From G965216255 sp965216255 (GTDB lineage: Bacteria > Bacteroidota > Rhodothermia > Rhodothermales > Bin80), in contig OZ244148.1 of the NCBI GenBank assembly GCA_965216255.1, positions 372,001-436,000 on the forward strand: a stretch of 64,000 bases of DNA, read 5' to 3'. Numbering within the stretch: the first letter of the stretch is position 1; the number at the start of each line of letters is the position of its first letter. The position numbers and the translations under genes are program-made. This document shows positions 1 through 8,430 of the stretch, piece by piece. Under the pieces are notes generated by a model that had not been told where the DNA came from, searched no databases, and was given only the letters and a program-made list of their open reading frames with translations.

Positions 1-593
1 GCACATAGCGGCGCCTTCTCGGAGGGTTTCCACACTACAGGATCTCCGCATACCAGCGCAAGAGCAGTATTCCAGCTCCAGACGGCAACAGGAAAGTTGA
101 AGGCAGAAATAACGCCTACGGGTCCCAGCGGATGCCACTGTTCCATCAGACGGTGTTCCGGCCGCTCGCTCTGAATGGTAAGCCCGTATAGCTGGCGACT
201 AAGGCCGACGGCGAAGTCGCAGATATCAATCATCTCCTGTACTTCGCCTTCTGCTTCCGCCGCGATCTTGCCCACTTCCAGGGTAATCAGCGCCCCCAGC
301 GTGGCCTTATGCGCACGGAGCTCCTCTGCGTAGCGACGCACCAGTGCTCCCCGCGCCGGGGCCGGCACGCACCGCCACGTCTGGAAGGCCTCGGACGCGG
401 CCCGTATACCTGCTCGGGTCTGCTGCGCGGACGCCGACGAAAAGCGCGCCAGAATGCGGCCATCAATCGGACTTCTCGACGTGATTTCGGGGCCTAGCCC
501 TTCCTCAAACCGGCTGCCAATGGCTACGCCGCACGCCGTTTCGGGAATGCCTAGCAAGGAAAGAATCTCCCCTGCGGCTGGAGATAGCGCCAT
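1..593 (-). CDS. ALDH7-like aldehyde dehydrogenase, N-terminal part (runs off left edge)
   Basis: Translating the minus strand from the ATG at 591-593 gives an open frame to the window edge (about 197 residues). It contains the hallmarks of the ALDH7/antiquitin branch of NAD-dependent aldehyde dehydrogenases: EMIDICDFAVGLSRQLYG, the EQWHPLGPVGVISAFNFPVA segment and the VVWKPSEK cofactor-binding motif. In this family the enzyme oxidises alpha-aminoadipic semialdehyde (lysine catabolism) or related aldehydes to acids; the substrate here is inference. The catalytic Cys and the C-terminal half lie outside the window. The start sits 19 bases after the rpsA stop on the same strand, so the two may be co-transcribed, although no functional link is known. 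There is no clear Shine-Dalgarno at normal spacing. I am confident of the family and less so of the exact start. Confidence 0.85.
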   Translation of the reverse strand, partial: MALSPAAGEILSLLGIPETACGVAIGSRFEEGLGPEITSRSPIDGRILARFSSASAQQTRAGIRAASEAFQTWRCVPAPARGALVRRYAEELRAHKATLGALITLEVGKIAAEAEGEVQEMIDICDFAVGLSRQLYGLTIQSERPEHRLMEQWHPLGPVGVISAFNFPVAVWSWNTALALVCGDPVVWKPSEKAPLC

Positions 594-612
594 GGTGTAG
601 GTGTAGCGTCCC

Positions 613-3174
613 TTACTCGGAGTCCTCTGTGCTGCGCTCGGCTTCCTTCATTTGGTCTCGAAGCGCTGCCAAGCCACTCAATTCGCCCAGCGTGGTGGGC
701 CCAGATGCCGCCTTTTCCCGCTTCTTGTAGTCTTTCATAGTCCGGTCCTGTTCATCGCGCATCTCCTGCTTTTCCATTTTTTCCTTCACCCGCTGCAGGC
801 GAGCGTCCTGGCGCTCCTTGGCCAACTCGCTCATGACTATTTCTTTCTGATTGACATCCATCCGGATAACACGAAGTTCGAGTTCGTCTCCTTCACGATA
901 GGAACGGAAGATGTTGGGCCTGCCGTTGCGCAGCTCACCTACGGGGACAAACGCCTCTACTTCCAGGGGAAGTTCGACGTGCAACCCCTTGTCGTCCACC
1001 GTGAGGACCTTGGCCTTGTGGTCGGAGCCTTCCTCGTATACAGTGGCAAGTCCGGTCCACGGATTCGTCTCGATTTGTTTGTGACCCAGAGAGATCCGCT
1101 GCCGCGATTCGTCAATTTCGAGGATGACTACGGACAACTCCTGACGTTTTCTTACCAGCTCGCCGGGATGCCGAATCTTCTTGGTCCACGAGAGATCCGA
1201 GATATGGACCAGCCCGTCTATGCCAGGCTCGATTTCGACAAAAACGCCGAAGGTGGTAATGTTGCGAACCGTACCGCGCAGGACCGTACCGGGAGGATAC
1301 CGCTCCGCCAACCCGTCCCATGGATTCTTCTCAAATTGCTTCATGCCAAGGGAAATTTTCTTGCCCCCGTGGTCAATATTGAGAATAGCGACGGTTACGA
1401 TCTGGCCAAGCGACACCTTTTGGGATGGATGGCGGATATGGTCGGTCCAACTCATCTCTGAAATATGGACAAGGCCTTCTATGCCCTTTTCGATTTCCAC
1501 GAAGGTCCCGTAGTCCGTTATGGAGACCACCTTGCCCTCTACCACGTCGCCCTTCTTGTAGCGCTCTTCGATCTTTTCCCACGGGTGTGGCTGGAGCTGC
1601 TTCAGGCCAAGCGAAATGCGCTGCCGCTGCTTGTCGTAGTCCAGGACCACTACCTTAACATTCACGTCCAGGCCAAGAATCTCTGACGGGTGCGTGACAC
1701 GGCCCCAGGACAGGTCCGTAATGTGCAACAGCCCATCTACGCCTCCGAGATCGATAAAGACACCGAAGTCCGTGATATTCTTGACGATGCCTTCGAGAAT
1801 CTGCCCGGGCTCCATCGTAGAGAGGATGCTTTCCCTCTGCGCTGCAAGTTCCTTTTGTATGAGCGCCTTGTGCGAAACAACCACGTTCTCGTTGGCCGCA
1901 TTGATCTTGACGATCTTGAATTCCATGCGCCGCTCGAGATAGGCGTCAAAATCTCGTACGGGACGCACATCAACCTGTGAACCCGGCAGGAATGCCTCAA
2001 GCCCGTCCAGCAACTCCACGATCATGCCTCCCTTTATGCGCCGTATCACGGTGCCTTCAAGGACGGATTCGTTTTCGAAGACAGACTCTATATGCTGCCA
2101 GCGGCGCATCTTGTCCGCCTTTACCTTCGAAAGGACTAGCTGCCCGTGGTAGTCCTCAATGCGCTCCAGATAAACCTCTACTTCAGTCCCGACTTCGAGC
2201 TGCTCCTTGAATTCATTCTTGGCCACCACGCCATCGCTCTTGAACCCGATGTCTATCACGACATCCTTGTCACCCACGGCAACTACCTTGCCAGGCACGA
2301 TGTCGTGCTCGGAAACGTCTGTAAGCGTGCTCTCGATGAGAGCAGTGAGCTGCGAACGCGGTATTTGGCCGTCATCTTCGCCTGCTCCATCGCGAAGAAG
2401 ATCTGCCAACTTTACCACTTTGCCAGTAATTTCACCGGTATACCCCACAACTCCGGACTCACCCCGCGCCGCATCCTCAAACTCGGCTTCGACCTCTTCA
2501 ACCGGGGATACTGGCACCGGCATCTCCTGGATCGCCTCCGCTTCTTCCTCTGCGGCCTCGACAGGCCCCGTGGCGGCATCCGGCCCTGCGACGGGCTCAG
2601 GCCCTGCTGCGGCATCCGGCTCTGAGACGGCCTCAGGCCCTGCTGCGGCATCCGGCCCTGCGACGGGCTCAGGCCCTGCTGCGGCATCCGGCTCTGAGAC
2701 GGCCTCAGGCCCTGCTGCGGCATCCGGCTCTGAGACGGCCTCAGGCCCTGCTGCGGCATCCGGCCCTGCGACGGGCTCAGGCCCTGCAGCGGCATCCGGC
2801 TCTGCGACGGGCTCAGGCCCTGCAGCGGCATCCGGCTCTGCGATGGCCTCAGGCCCTGCAGCGGCATCCGGCTCTGCGATGGCCTCAGGCCCTGCGACGG
2901 CATCCGGCCCTGAGACAGTCTCAGGCCCTGCAGCGGCCCCCGGCTCTGCGACGGCACCCGGCTCGGTAACTGTAACAGGCCCCGCCGTGGCAAGAGGCTC
3001 CGCACCGGCATCAGGCTGCGCAGTTGCGACGGGCTCCGCTATCTCATCGGGCTCTGCCAACACTTCAGGTGCTGCGATGACTTCGGCCTCCAGGGTCAAA
3101 ACTTTTTCTAATTCCGTGTTCTCCTTTTCTGCGTTTTCCGAAATGGTAAGGTCTTGTATGGGCTGATCAGACAT
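613..3174 (-). CDS. rpsA: 30S ribosomal protein S1 with long repetitive N-terminal extension
   Basis: 853 residues against roughly 550-600 for usual S1. S1 binds mRNA on the 30S subunit and promotes initiation. Six S1/OB-fold domains fill residues ~265-790, with canonical strings such as GVFIDLGGVDGLLHITDLSW, GIEGLVHISEMSW and GIDGLVHISDLSW, each followed by RISLG or KISLG. Domains 1 and 2 are the divergent ribosome-docking type. The first ~215 residues are a Glu/Pro/Ala-rich, probably disordered extension dominated by ten 12-residue repeats (see the repeat at 2569-2928). The C-terminus is charged and lysine/glutamate-rich. No Shine-Dalgarno is seen upstream of the ATG, as is common in Bacteroidota. 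The gene follows cmk by 138 bp on the same strand, a pairing seen in many bacteria. The S1 identity is secure; the role of the extension is unknown. Confidence 0.96.
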   Translation of the reverse strand: MSDQPIQDLTISENAEKENTELEKVLTLEAEVIAAPEVLAEPDEIAEPVATAQPDAGAEPLATAGPVTVTEPGAVAEPGAAAGPETVSGPDAVAGPEAIAEPDAAAGPEAIAEPDAAAGPEPVAEPDAAAGPEPVAGPDAAAGPEAVSEPDAAAGPEAVSEPDAAAGPEPVAGPDAAAGPEAVSEPDAAAGPEPVAGPDAATGPVEAAEEEAEAIQEMPVPVSPVEEVEAEFEDAARGESGVVGYTGEITGKVVKLADLLRDGAGEDDGQIPRSQLTALIESTLTDVSEHDIVPGKVVAVGDKDVVIDIGFKSDGVVAKNEFKEQLEVGTEVEVYLERIEDYHGQLVLSKVKADKMRRWQHIESVFENESVLEGTVIRRIKGGMIVELLDGLEAFLPGSQVDVRPVRDFDAYLERRMEFKIVKINAANENVVVSHKALIQKELAAQRESILSTMEPGQILEGIVKNITDFGVFIDLGGVDGLLHITDLSWGRVTHPSEILGLDVNVKVVVLDYDKQRQRISLGLKQLQPHPWEKIEERYKKGDVVEGKVVSITDYGTFVEIEKGIEGLVHISEMSWTDHIRHPSQKVSLGQIVTVAILNIDHGGKKISLGMKQFEKNPWDGLAERYPPGTVLRGTVRNITTFGVFVEIEPGIDGLVHISDLSWTKKIRHPGELVRKRQELSVVILEIDESRQRISLGHKQIETNPWTGLATVYEEGSDHKAKVLTVDDKGLHVELPLEVEAFVPVGELRNGRPNIFRSYREGDELELRVIRMDVNQKEIVMSELAKERQDARLQRVKEKMEKQEMRDEQDRTMKDYKKREKAASGPTTLGELSGLAALRDQMKEAERSTEDSE
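2569..2928 (-). repeat. 36-bp tandem repeat encoding 12-residue units in S1 N-terminus
   Basis: Ten consecutive in-frame 36-bp units encode the pattern GPE-x-[VI]-x-[EGS]-PDAAA (residues ~83-202 of S1). Units alternate between a few variants (EAVSEPDAAA, EPVAGPDAAA, EAIAEPDAAA). Some neighbours are identical at DNA level, which points to recent slippage or unequal exchange. A looser 6-residue (EP/GP-xxxA) periodicity extends upstream to about residue 40. Confidence 0.92.
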
Positions 3175-3312
3175 TTGGTGAAAGACAACGCGTAGATCGA
3201 ATCCTTCGCTCCAGCTTCCCCACTGGTAGGATCCGGGTTTTGGGTGAATGATGTAGAGCCAGGCGGCGCGGGAAAAGGTGCAAGTAGCACGTACCGCGTG
3301 GCGACAAACTAT

Positions 3313-4038
3313 TTATACATGGTCAATAGCAGTGCGTTCCTTTACCAGAGTAACAACAAAGGCGACTTGTTCCTCGAGGGACCTTTCTGCCGTATTGAGC
3401 TCGACCGCATCGTCGGCCCGAACCAGTGGAGACAGCGCTCTTTCGGTATCCCTCCGATCCCGCATTCGGATTTCTCCAAGTACCGTATCATAAGAGGCTG
3501 CATGGCCCGCACGTCCAAGCTCTGCCTGCCGGCGCCGGGCCCGCACCTCGGCCGGGGCCGTCATGAAAATCTTTACTTCAGCATCCGGGAACACGACCGT
3601 ACCAATATCCCGGCCGTCCACGACAAGACCCGGCGCGTAGCGATGCATAGTCCCGATTTCCCGCTGCCTGGGCACCAGGAGCCGGCGCACCTCAGCCCGC
3701 GTAGCCAGGCTACTTGCCATTTGCGCAACATCAGGGCCCTGAAGGCGGTCCGTGATATCTTCTCCGTCCAAGTAAATGAGCGGGTCGCTGCTACTGCACA
3801 AAACTCTGATCTGCAAGGCACGTAAAGCGGCCGCGGCCTCGTGCGCCGTAGCTGAGAGGCCGCGGCGCAGGAAAGCCAACGCCACAGCCCGGTACATGGC
3901 GCCTGAATTCAGCAGAAAATAACCGAGATGCCGGGCAACTGCCCTGGCGGTGGTGCTCTTGCCGGATCCAGCGGGACCGTCGATGGCTACTATCAAGTAC
4001 CATGGGAGTAGGTTCGCTGCCAATATACGGAGTTGCAT
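3313..4038 (-). CDS. cmk: Cytidylate kinase (CMP/dCMP kinase)
   Basis: 241 residues as read from the ATG at 4036-4038. The enzyme phosphorylates CMP and dCMP with ATP in pyrimidine nucleotide synthesis. The P-loop GPAGSGKST is at residues 21-29, followed by NSGAMYRAVAL, DGRDIGTVVFPDA and the CMP-binding RMRDRRDTERALSPL segment. Length and motif order fit bacterial Cmk. Usual Cmk proteins begin only 3-5 residues before the IDGPAGSGKST motif. A TTG at 3994-3996, giving (M)IVAIDGPAGSGKST, is therefore a good alternative start that would also remove the odd overlap with the divergent methyltransferase start. The gene lies upstream of rpsA on the same strand. Confidence 0.95.
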   Translation of the reverse strand: MQLRILAANLLPWYLIVAIDGPAGSGKSTTARAVARHLGYFLLNSGAMYRAVALAFLRRGLSATAHEAAAALRALQIRVLCSSSDPLIYLDGEDITDRLQGPDVAQMASSLATRAEVRRLLVPRQREIGTMHRYAPGLVVDGRDIGTVVFPDAEVKIFMTAPAEVRARRRQAELGRAGHAASYDTVLGEIRMRDRRDTERALSPLVRADDAVELNTAERSLEEQVAFVVTLVKERTAIDHV

Positions 4039-4265
4039 GAGGAAACTTGCTCACACCGAGATTGCGAGACTCTCAGCCGCAGAGATAGAGACGACGGCGC
4101 CACACCCCATTGCCGTGTTATTCGACAACGTGCGCTCTCTTTACCATGTCGGCTCGATATTTCGCACATCGGATGCTGCCAGAATCCAGAGCCCACCTTA
4201 TTCACCAGAATCTTCAGGTACGTTCCGACGAACTGCCAGCGGCTTCACAAATCGTTCGCAAGTAT
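4037..4265 (+). pseudogene. Decayed TrmH/SpoU-family RNA 2'-O-methyltransferase
   Basis: The plus-strand frame from 4037 begins MRKLAHTEIARLS and reaches HPIAVLFDNVRSLYHVGSIFRTSDAARIQ. This closely matches the N-terminal motif 1 of SpoU/TrmH-type rRNA/tRNA ribose methyltransferases (V.LDN.RS..NVGSIFRTADA). At about 4190 the homology moves to another frame (LFTRIFRYVPTN..RLHKS, matching the family pattern LYLTG....P....HKTALG) and then stops. The SAM-binding knot is missing and an IS1380-like remnant follows directly. I read this as a frameshifted, truncated gene, possibly broken by the insertion. Its ATG shares the palindrome CATG with the annotated cmk ATG on the other strand. Confidence 0.7.
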
Positions 4266-4329
4266 CTGACTACCATGGTATTGCCATAGATACAATGCCG
4301 CGCTCAAGCGTTCTATTTCTTGTATCCCG

Positions 4330-5801
4330 ATGCACCACAAGGTGAATGCGGCGCAGACCATCTCCTCCGGCATATTGTTCTCCTGTGCCTTCCATAGATC
4401 GGTAAGGGTTAGCGGATCCTACACGGAAGACCTGCTCTTTGGACGCAGCCGCCATCTGGTGCGAACACAGTTTGCCCGCACCGGATTCATAGAACGCCTT
4501 TGCTGTTTGATTTCCGGGATCCGGCGCGACCACCCCACCGCCTGAAGAATTGCTGCGGCAGTTCTTGCTGCTCTTTCTGCAGGGCTGGCCGCGCCGAAGG
4601 GATGCCGACCGCTTGCGGCATGATCCCCTCATGCGCGTGGCCGCCTCTTCGAGAAGGGCCTTAACGCCCTGAAAGACAGTAAGCCTTTGGCCCCACAGCC
4701 CGGCATCTCGCGTCTGGTGCGTATGCTGGCGCGGGGACGCAATATTGCGCGCCTGCGCCAGCATGCGACTACCTTCGCTGTGGAGCATATCCCTCAAACT
4801 GGCGGTAGCAAGCGACGTGGCGTGGTTGTGGACGGCATAGACGGCCTGGTGATTGATGCCCACGGCCGGCAGCAGGGCAGTGCCTTCCATGGACATTGCA
4901 AGCGCACCATTTTCATGCCTCTGATTGCCAGCTGTGCGGAAGGTGGTGCCATGTTGGAGGCCGTGTTGCGCAGCGGTACCCAGAGTGTGGTCCGGGATTG
5001 TTACGAGTATGTTCGGCGCATAGCGCTGCAGGTGGGCCGCCATGTGGCCGACCGCCTCCTTGTTGGGTGCGGGCTTTGATAGTGGAGAGCTCTGCGATAA
5101 GCTGGATTGCGGCGGCTACGTCATGCGCCTCAGAGAAAACGCCGCCCTGAGCAGGCTGGCGGATCCACACCGGGCGTGCGTCCAACAGAAACAGCGGCAG
5201 TATCACGAACCAGCTCTACGGCGCAGCGTCGCACGCGCCGCGTCGTGGTGGAGCCACACCGGGCGGACGGTTTGCCCGGCATTACTCTCTGCATACGGAT
5301 CAGCACAAAAAGGCCCCTCCTGCAGAGAGCCTTGTGAAGCTCTACCAGAAGAGAGGCAAGGCAGAGAAGCACCAACGCGCGCGCAGTGCTGCCTCCCACG
5401 GTATGGCAACTGTGTGCACCCGGGAGTGAAGCACCAGCGCGCGCGCAGTGCTGCCTGTACACTGGCCCTGTCCTCTGCTCCGCGTCCGAAAACGCACTAC
5501 CGCAGCCGGCGTGTATTGCGGCGGCACGCCGCAAAGCTGCAAGAAGGCAAGGCTCGTGCCCCTGGGCCATACTGCAGTTATATCAGTTGCTGCATGTGGG
5601 GCGCTGCCCATGCAGGAGCCGGAGGGTCCCCGCATGCACCTGTCGAGCTTCCGGCGGCACATCCTGAAAGCAGGAGCACGCATCGAGCAGCATCCACGCA
5701 ACATTGTTATCCAGGTAGCTGGCCGTGCCCTTGCGAATTGGGAGTGTTTTTGGAAGCATTATCGCCAGCTTCAGTGGAGGACAATTCCCTGCCACTGTTG
5801 A
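4330..5801 (+). pseudogene. Decayed IS1380-like transposase
   Basis: Matches to an IS1380-type DDE transposase lie scattered over the three plus-strand frames in the correct order. They are an N-terminal LVRTQFARTGFIERL segment; DADRLRHDPLMR at ~4600; the first catalytic region VVVDGIDGLVIDAHGRQQ at ~4820; FDSGELCDKLDCGGYVMRL at ~5080; RRVVVEPHRADGLPG at ~5240; KLYQKRGKAE at ~5340; and the C-terminal LSSFRRHILKAGARIEQHP at ~5640. Many frameshifts and stops make it non-functional. A ~30-bp direct duplication (5367-5396 and 5427-5455, containing CGCGCGCGCAGTGCTGCCT) lies inside. The family is assigned from remembered motif order. Confidence 0.7.
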
Positions 5802-6511
5802 AGAAATCCGATTTACGCTGCTCGCGCAAAGGAGCGGGCGCAACGCCGGGACGGCGGACCCATGATTTACGTGACACCTATGCCCATACCAGGCGCCTGG
5901 CCTTAAAATCCGGCCACCCTGCTGCAACTGCACGCCGTTTGGGGCCCAAGTCAAGACCCCATGAGGCTCAGCCGCAGAATTCTCGCCCTTACATTAGTGA
6001 GACCCCTCAGATGCCCTTAGAATGCGCTCATTTCTTCGGGGAAAGTGTCTTATATTTGTTGGGTACACGTAGATGCACCAGGAACATTCTCGTAAGGCAC
6101 AAGCCGGACCGGTCATGAATAATGTGGGCTTAAAGTTCATGTGTTTGTCGGCTGGCGTCCCTGCACAAGACGCTCAATGTTTCCAGCCCGGTTATTGGTG
6201 CATCAAGCGCTACGGACGTCGGAGCGATCGCAACGAACTGACCCGTGCGGGGGCACGGCCATTCAAGCGGCCCGGCGTGCTTGATTGGCGCAACGATCAC
6301 CGTTTCAAGAATGCGATGCTGCTGCCCTATATGCGGCGCAGTTCGACCATCGATGGCCGATTTCCGCGGCTGTGCCTAGCCGGTGTCGTCTGCGAGCACC
6401 GCTCCGAGCAGGTGAGGTCCATGCAGGGAGCAGGCGCGGAACGTCGTGTCCGTAGTAGCCTCATCCAGGCTATCCTCTGACATTATCCACCCCCTATTCC
6501 AAAGTGTTGTC
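5802..6511 (+). other. Intergenic stretch, no supported gene
   Basis: This 0.7-kb stretch separates the transposase remnant from the first secreted gene. A 135-codon frame at 6073-6480 has Arg/Cys-rich, family-less content and looks like chance or decayed sequence. A TATATTTG string at 6051-6058 fits the Bacteroidota -7 consensus TAnnTTTG, but no convincing -33 element was found and it lies 450 bp from the next start. Confidence 0.4.
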
Positions 6512-8290
6512 ATGAGAAAACTTATCAAACGCAGCTGGGCTGGCTTAGTCCTGATAGCTCTCGCAAATTCCGCTTATCCCCAGGCATCGGATATTCACTA
6601 TGTCGATCCCGCTAACACTACCGTGCGTGGGATACTGGGAAGTACTTTCCATGCCTTCACCCCTACCGGTTTTCTCGGGGATGATCAGACGCTCGCCCTT
6701 TGGTTCCGTAGCGCGGACGCTACTGTCCGACTGGAAACATATGGCAAAGATGTCGTCGGTACTATGTCGGGCCTGAATAGCAGTATAACACCATTGGATG
6801 CAGGCGACGAAATCGGCCCAGCCAGTAATTGGGTTACCGCTGGCATTTGCAACGCTTCAAGCGAGTGCTACCAGCCGATTATCGCTTCGGCCGACTACTT
6901 GGATTGGCATGGCGAGACGGCCTATGTAGGAATGCAATTATCTATTCAAGGCCGCGTTTACTTTGGCTGGATTCGCGTTGAAGTAGCCGAAAATGGCGAC
7001 GCTGCAACGCTGCTCGACTATGGCTACAAATTACTTCCCGGCGTGTCCATCGCAGCAGGTGACAAAGGTACCACGGTGCCCGGCAGGTCAATGATCTTTG
7101 GCACCGACGCTATATGCATGAGTCTCACTAACGAGGGAAACCTAGGATACGTTACTGAGGGACGTGATGGCGACGAGCCTACGAGCAACTGTGAGCAGCC
7201 GTCGCCCGAATCAAAGGGAGTGGGCTTTAATTTCAACGGGGAAGAGCTCCTCTACGAAGGAGGGCTATTGATAGGAACAGGGCCAGACCAGGTTCTGAAT
7301 TCGATTAGGTCCACGCTCTCGGCAGCAAGAAATCAGGACCGTGACTTCTCCCAGAAACCGGGAACCCCAACGAGCTTCGTTTCCAAAGGTACAATGCTGT
7401 TCAGTAAAGTGGAGTTGATTGAATCAGAGGTACGTTCTCCCATTGGTGTCACCATCATTCAGGAAAGCTGGGGCACGTCAACACCTGATAACGAGGATTT
7501 CATCATTTTGAAGTACACTGTTAGGAACGACTCTCCGGTCAACATTGAAGGTCTGTACGTGGCCCTATTCGTGGACTGGGACGTTACTACAGACTTTGAG
7601 AATAACCAATCCGGTTACGACGAAGGGCGCAACGTTGGATTCGTAACGGCACCGAGCCAAGGAGCTGATTATGTGGGAGTGCGGTTGTTGACCGAAGTAA
7701 GTAAGCAGACATACTACATGGTTGATAATAAAGCGGAAATGAGCACCGAAGACGGTGACGGATTCACGGACGAGGAAAAGTGGTTAATAATGTCCGGTGT
7801 AAACGGAGACCGGAAGTACCTCTCGGGCTTGGATGTGTCGCAACTGGTGTCTGCCGGGCCGTTTGACCTTACTGTAGGAGGTGCTAAGTCCATTGGCTTT
7901 GCCATGGTTGCCGGCGAGGACTATGGCGACTTCGTCACCAACGCGGATAACGCCTTGGCCCTCTATCCGACGCTCGAAACTCTTGCCACGGAGAGCGTGA
8001 GGTTGGTTCCGGAGACATTTACTGCCGGTTCGGTATATCCCCACCCTGTAACCTTTCCGGCCACTTTTAATTTCGATCTCAATGAGCAGGCCACAGTAGT
8101 GCTTGACATTGTGGATATGCTGGGAAGGAGCGTAGGGACATTGCTCAATGGTCGATGGAGCGCGGGATCCCATTCCGTGACGTTGAGTGCACCCAGACTG
8201 CCTCTCGCTGGCGGCGTTTACAATTTCCGCTGGTCCGTGCAGCATCCATCTAGAAGCCTTACCGGAGCCAAGCTCATTGTCGTGCAATAG
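6512..8290 (+). CDS. Secreted protein with T9SS type-A sorting domain
   Basis: 592 residues from the ATG at 6512. I chose this start because it gives a signal peptide (MRKLIKRSWAGLVLIALANS...A); the open frame itself extends 66 bases further upstream. The body is beta-rich with no recognised catalytic motif. One region (residues ~345-370, IILKYTVRNDSP.NIEGLYVALFVDWDV) resembles a conserved segment often found in large T9SS cargo of Rhodothermota/Ignavibacteria-like genomes. The last ~85 residues form a sorting domain (VYPHPVTFPATFNFDL...VVLDIVDMLGR...LAGGVYNF.W), predicting export through the outer membrane by T9SS. It lies 140 bp upstream of the metalloprotease gene and may share its transcript. 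The molecular function is unknown. Confidence 0.88.
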   Translation: MRKLIKRSWAGLVLIALANSAYPQASDIHYVDPANTTVRGILGSTFHAFTPTGFLGDDQTLALWFRSADATVRLETYGKDVVGTMSGLNSSITPLDAGDEIGPASNWVTAGICNASSECYQPIIASADYLDWHGETAYVGMQLSIQGRVYFGWIRVEVAENGDAATLLDYGYKLLPGVSIAAGDKGTTVPGRSMIFGTDAICMSLTNEGNLGYVTEGRDGDEPTSNCEQPSPESKGVGFNFNGEELLYEGGLLIGTGPDQVLNSIRSTLSAARNQDRDFSQKPGTPTSFVSKGTMLFSKVELIESEVRSPIGVTIIQESWGTSTPDNEDFIILKYTVRNDSPVNIEGLYVALFVDWDVTTDFENNQSGYDEGRNVGFVTAPSQGADYVGVRLLTEVSKQTYYMVDNKAEMSTEDGDGFTDEEKWLIMSGVNGDRKYLSGLDVSQLVSAGPFDLTVGGAKSIGFAMVAGEDYGDFVTNADNALALYPTLETLATESVRLVPETFTAGSVYPHPVTFPATFNFDLNEQATVVLDIVDMLGRSVGTLLNGRWSAGSHSVTLSAPRLPLAGGVYNFRWSVQHPSRSLTGAKLIVVQ

Positions 8291-8430
8291 TTTTGCGCTC
8301 ACCATAGGCTCATCCTGCTGCGTATACCCCGCAGAGCCATTGGTTCGGTCTAGGCGGGGTAGAAAAATCGCGGCATCCTGTGCCGGCGGTACAGGAATGA
8401 TTTCATTTGGCAACAATCACGAGGGACTTA

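Noticed and set aside
2207..3166. 319-codon plus-strand frame rich in Ala/Ser/Gly/Pro opposite the S1 N-terminus
   Set aside because: Complement of the 36-bp S1 repeats; the S1 frame has six recognisable domains, this one none.
4270..5043. 257-codon minus-strand frame
   Set aside because: Antisense of the IS1380-like transposase relic, whose motifs occur in order on the plus strand.
6073..6480. 135-codon plus-strand frame
   Set aside because: No recognisable motif, unusual Arg/Cys composition and location in decayed mobile-element flank; likely chance.
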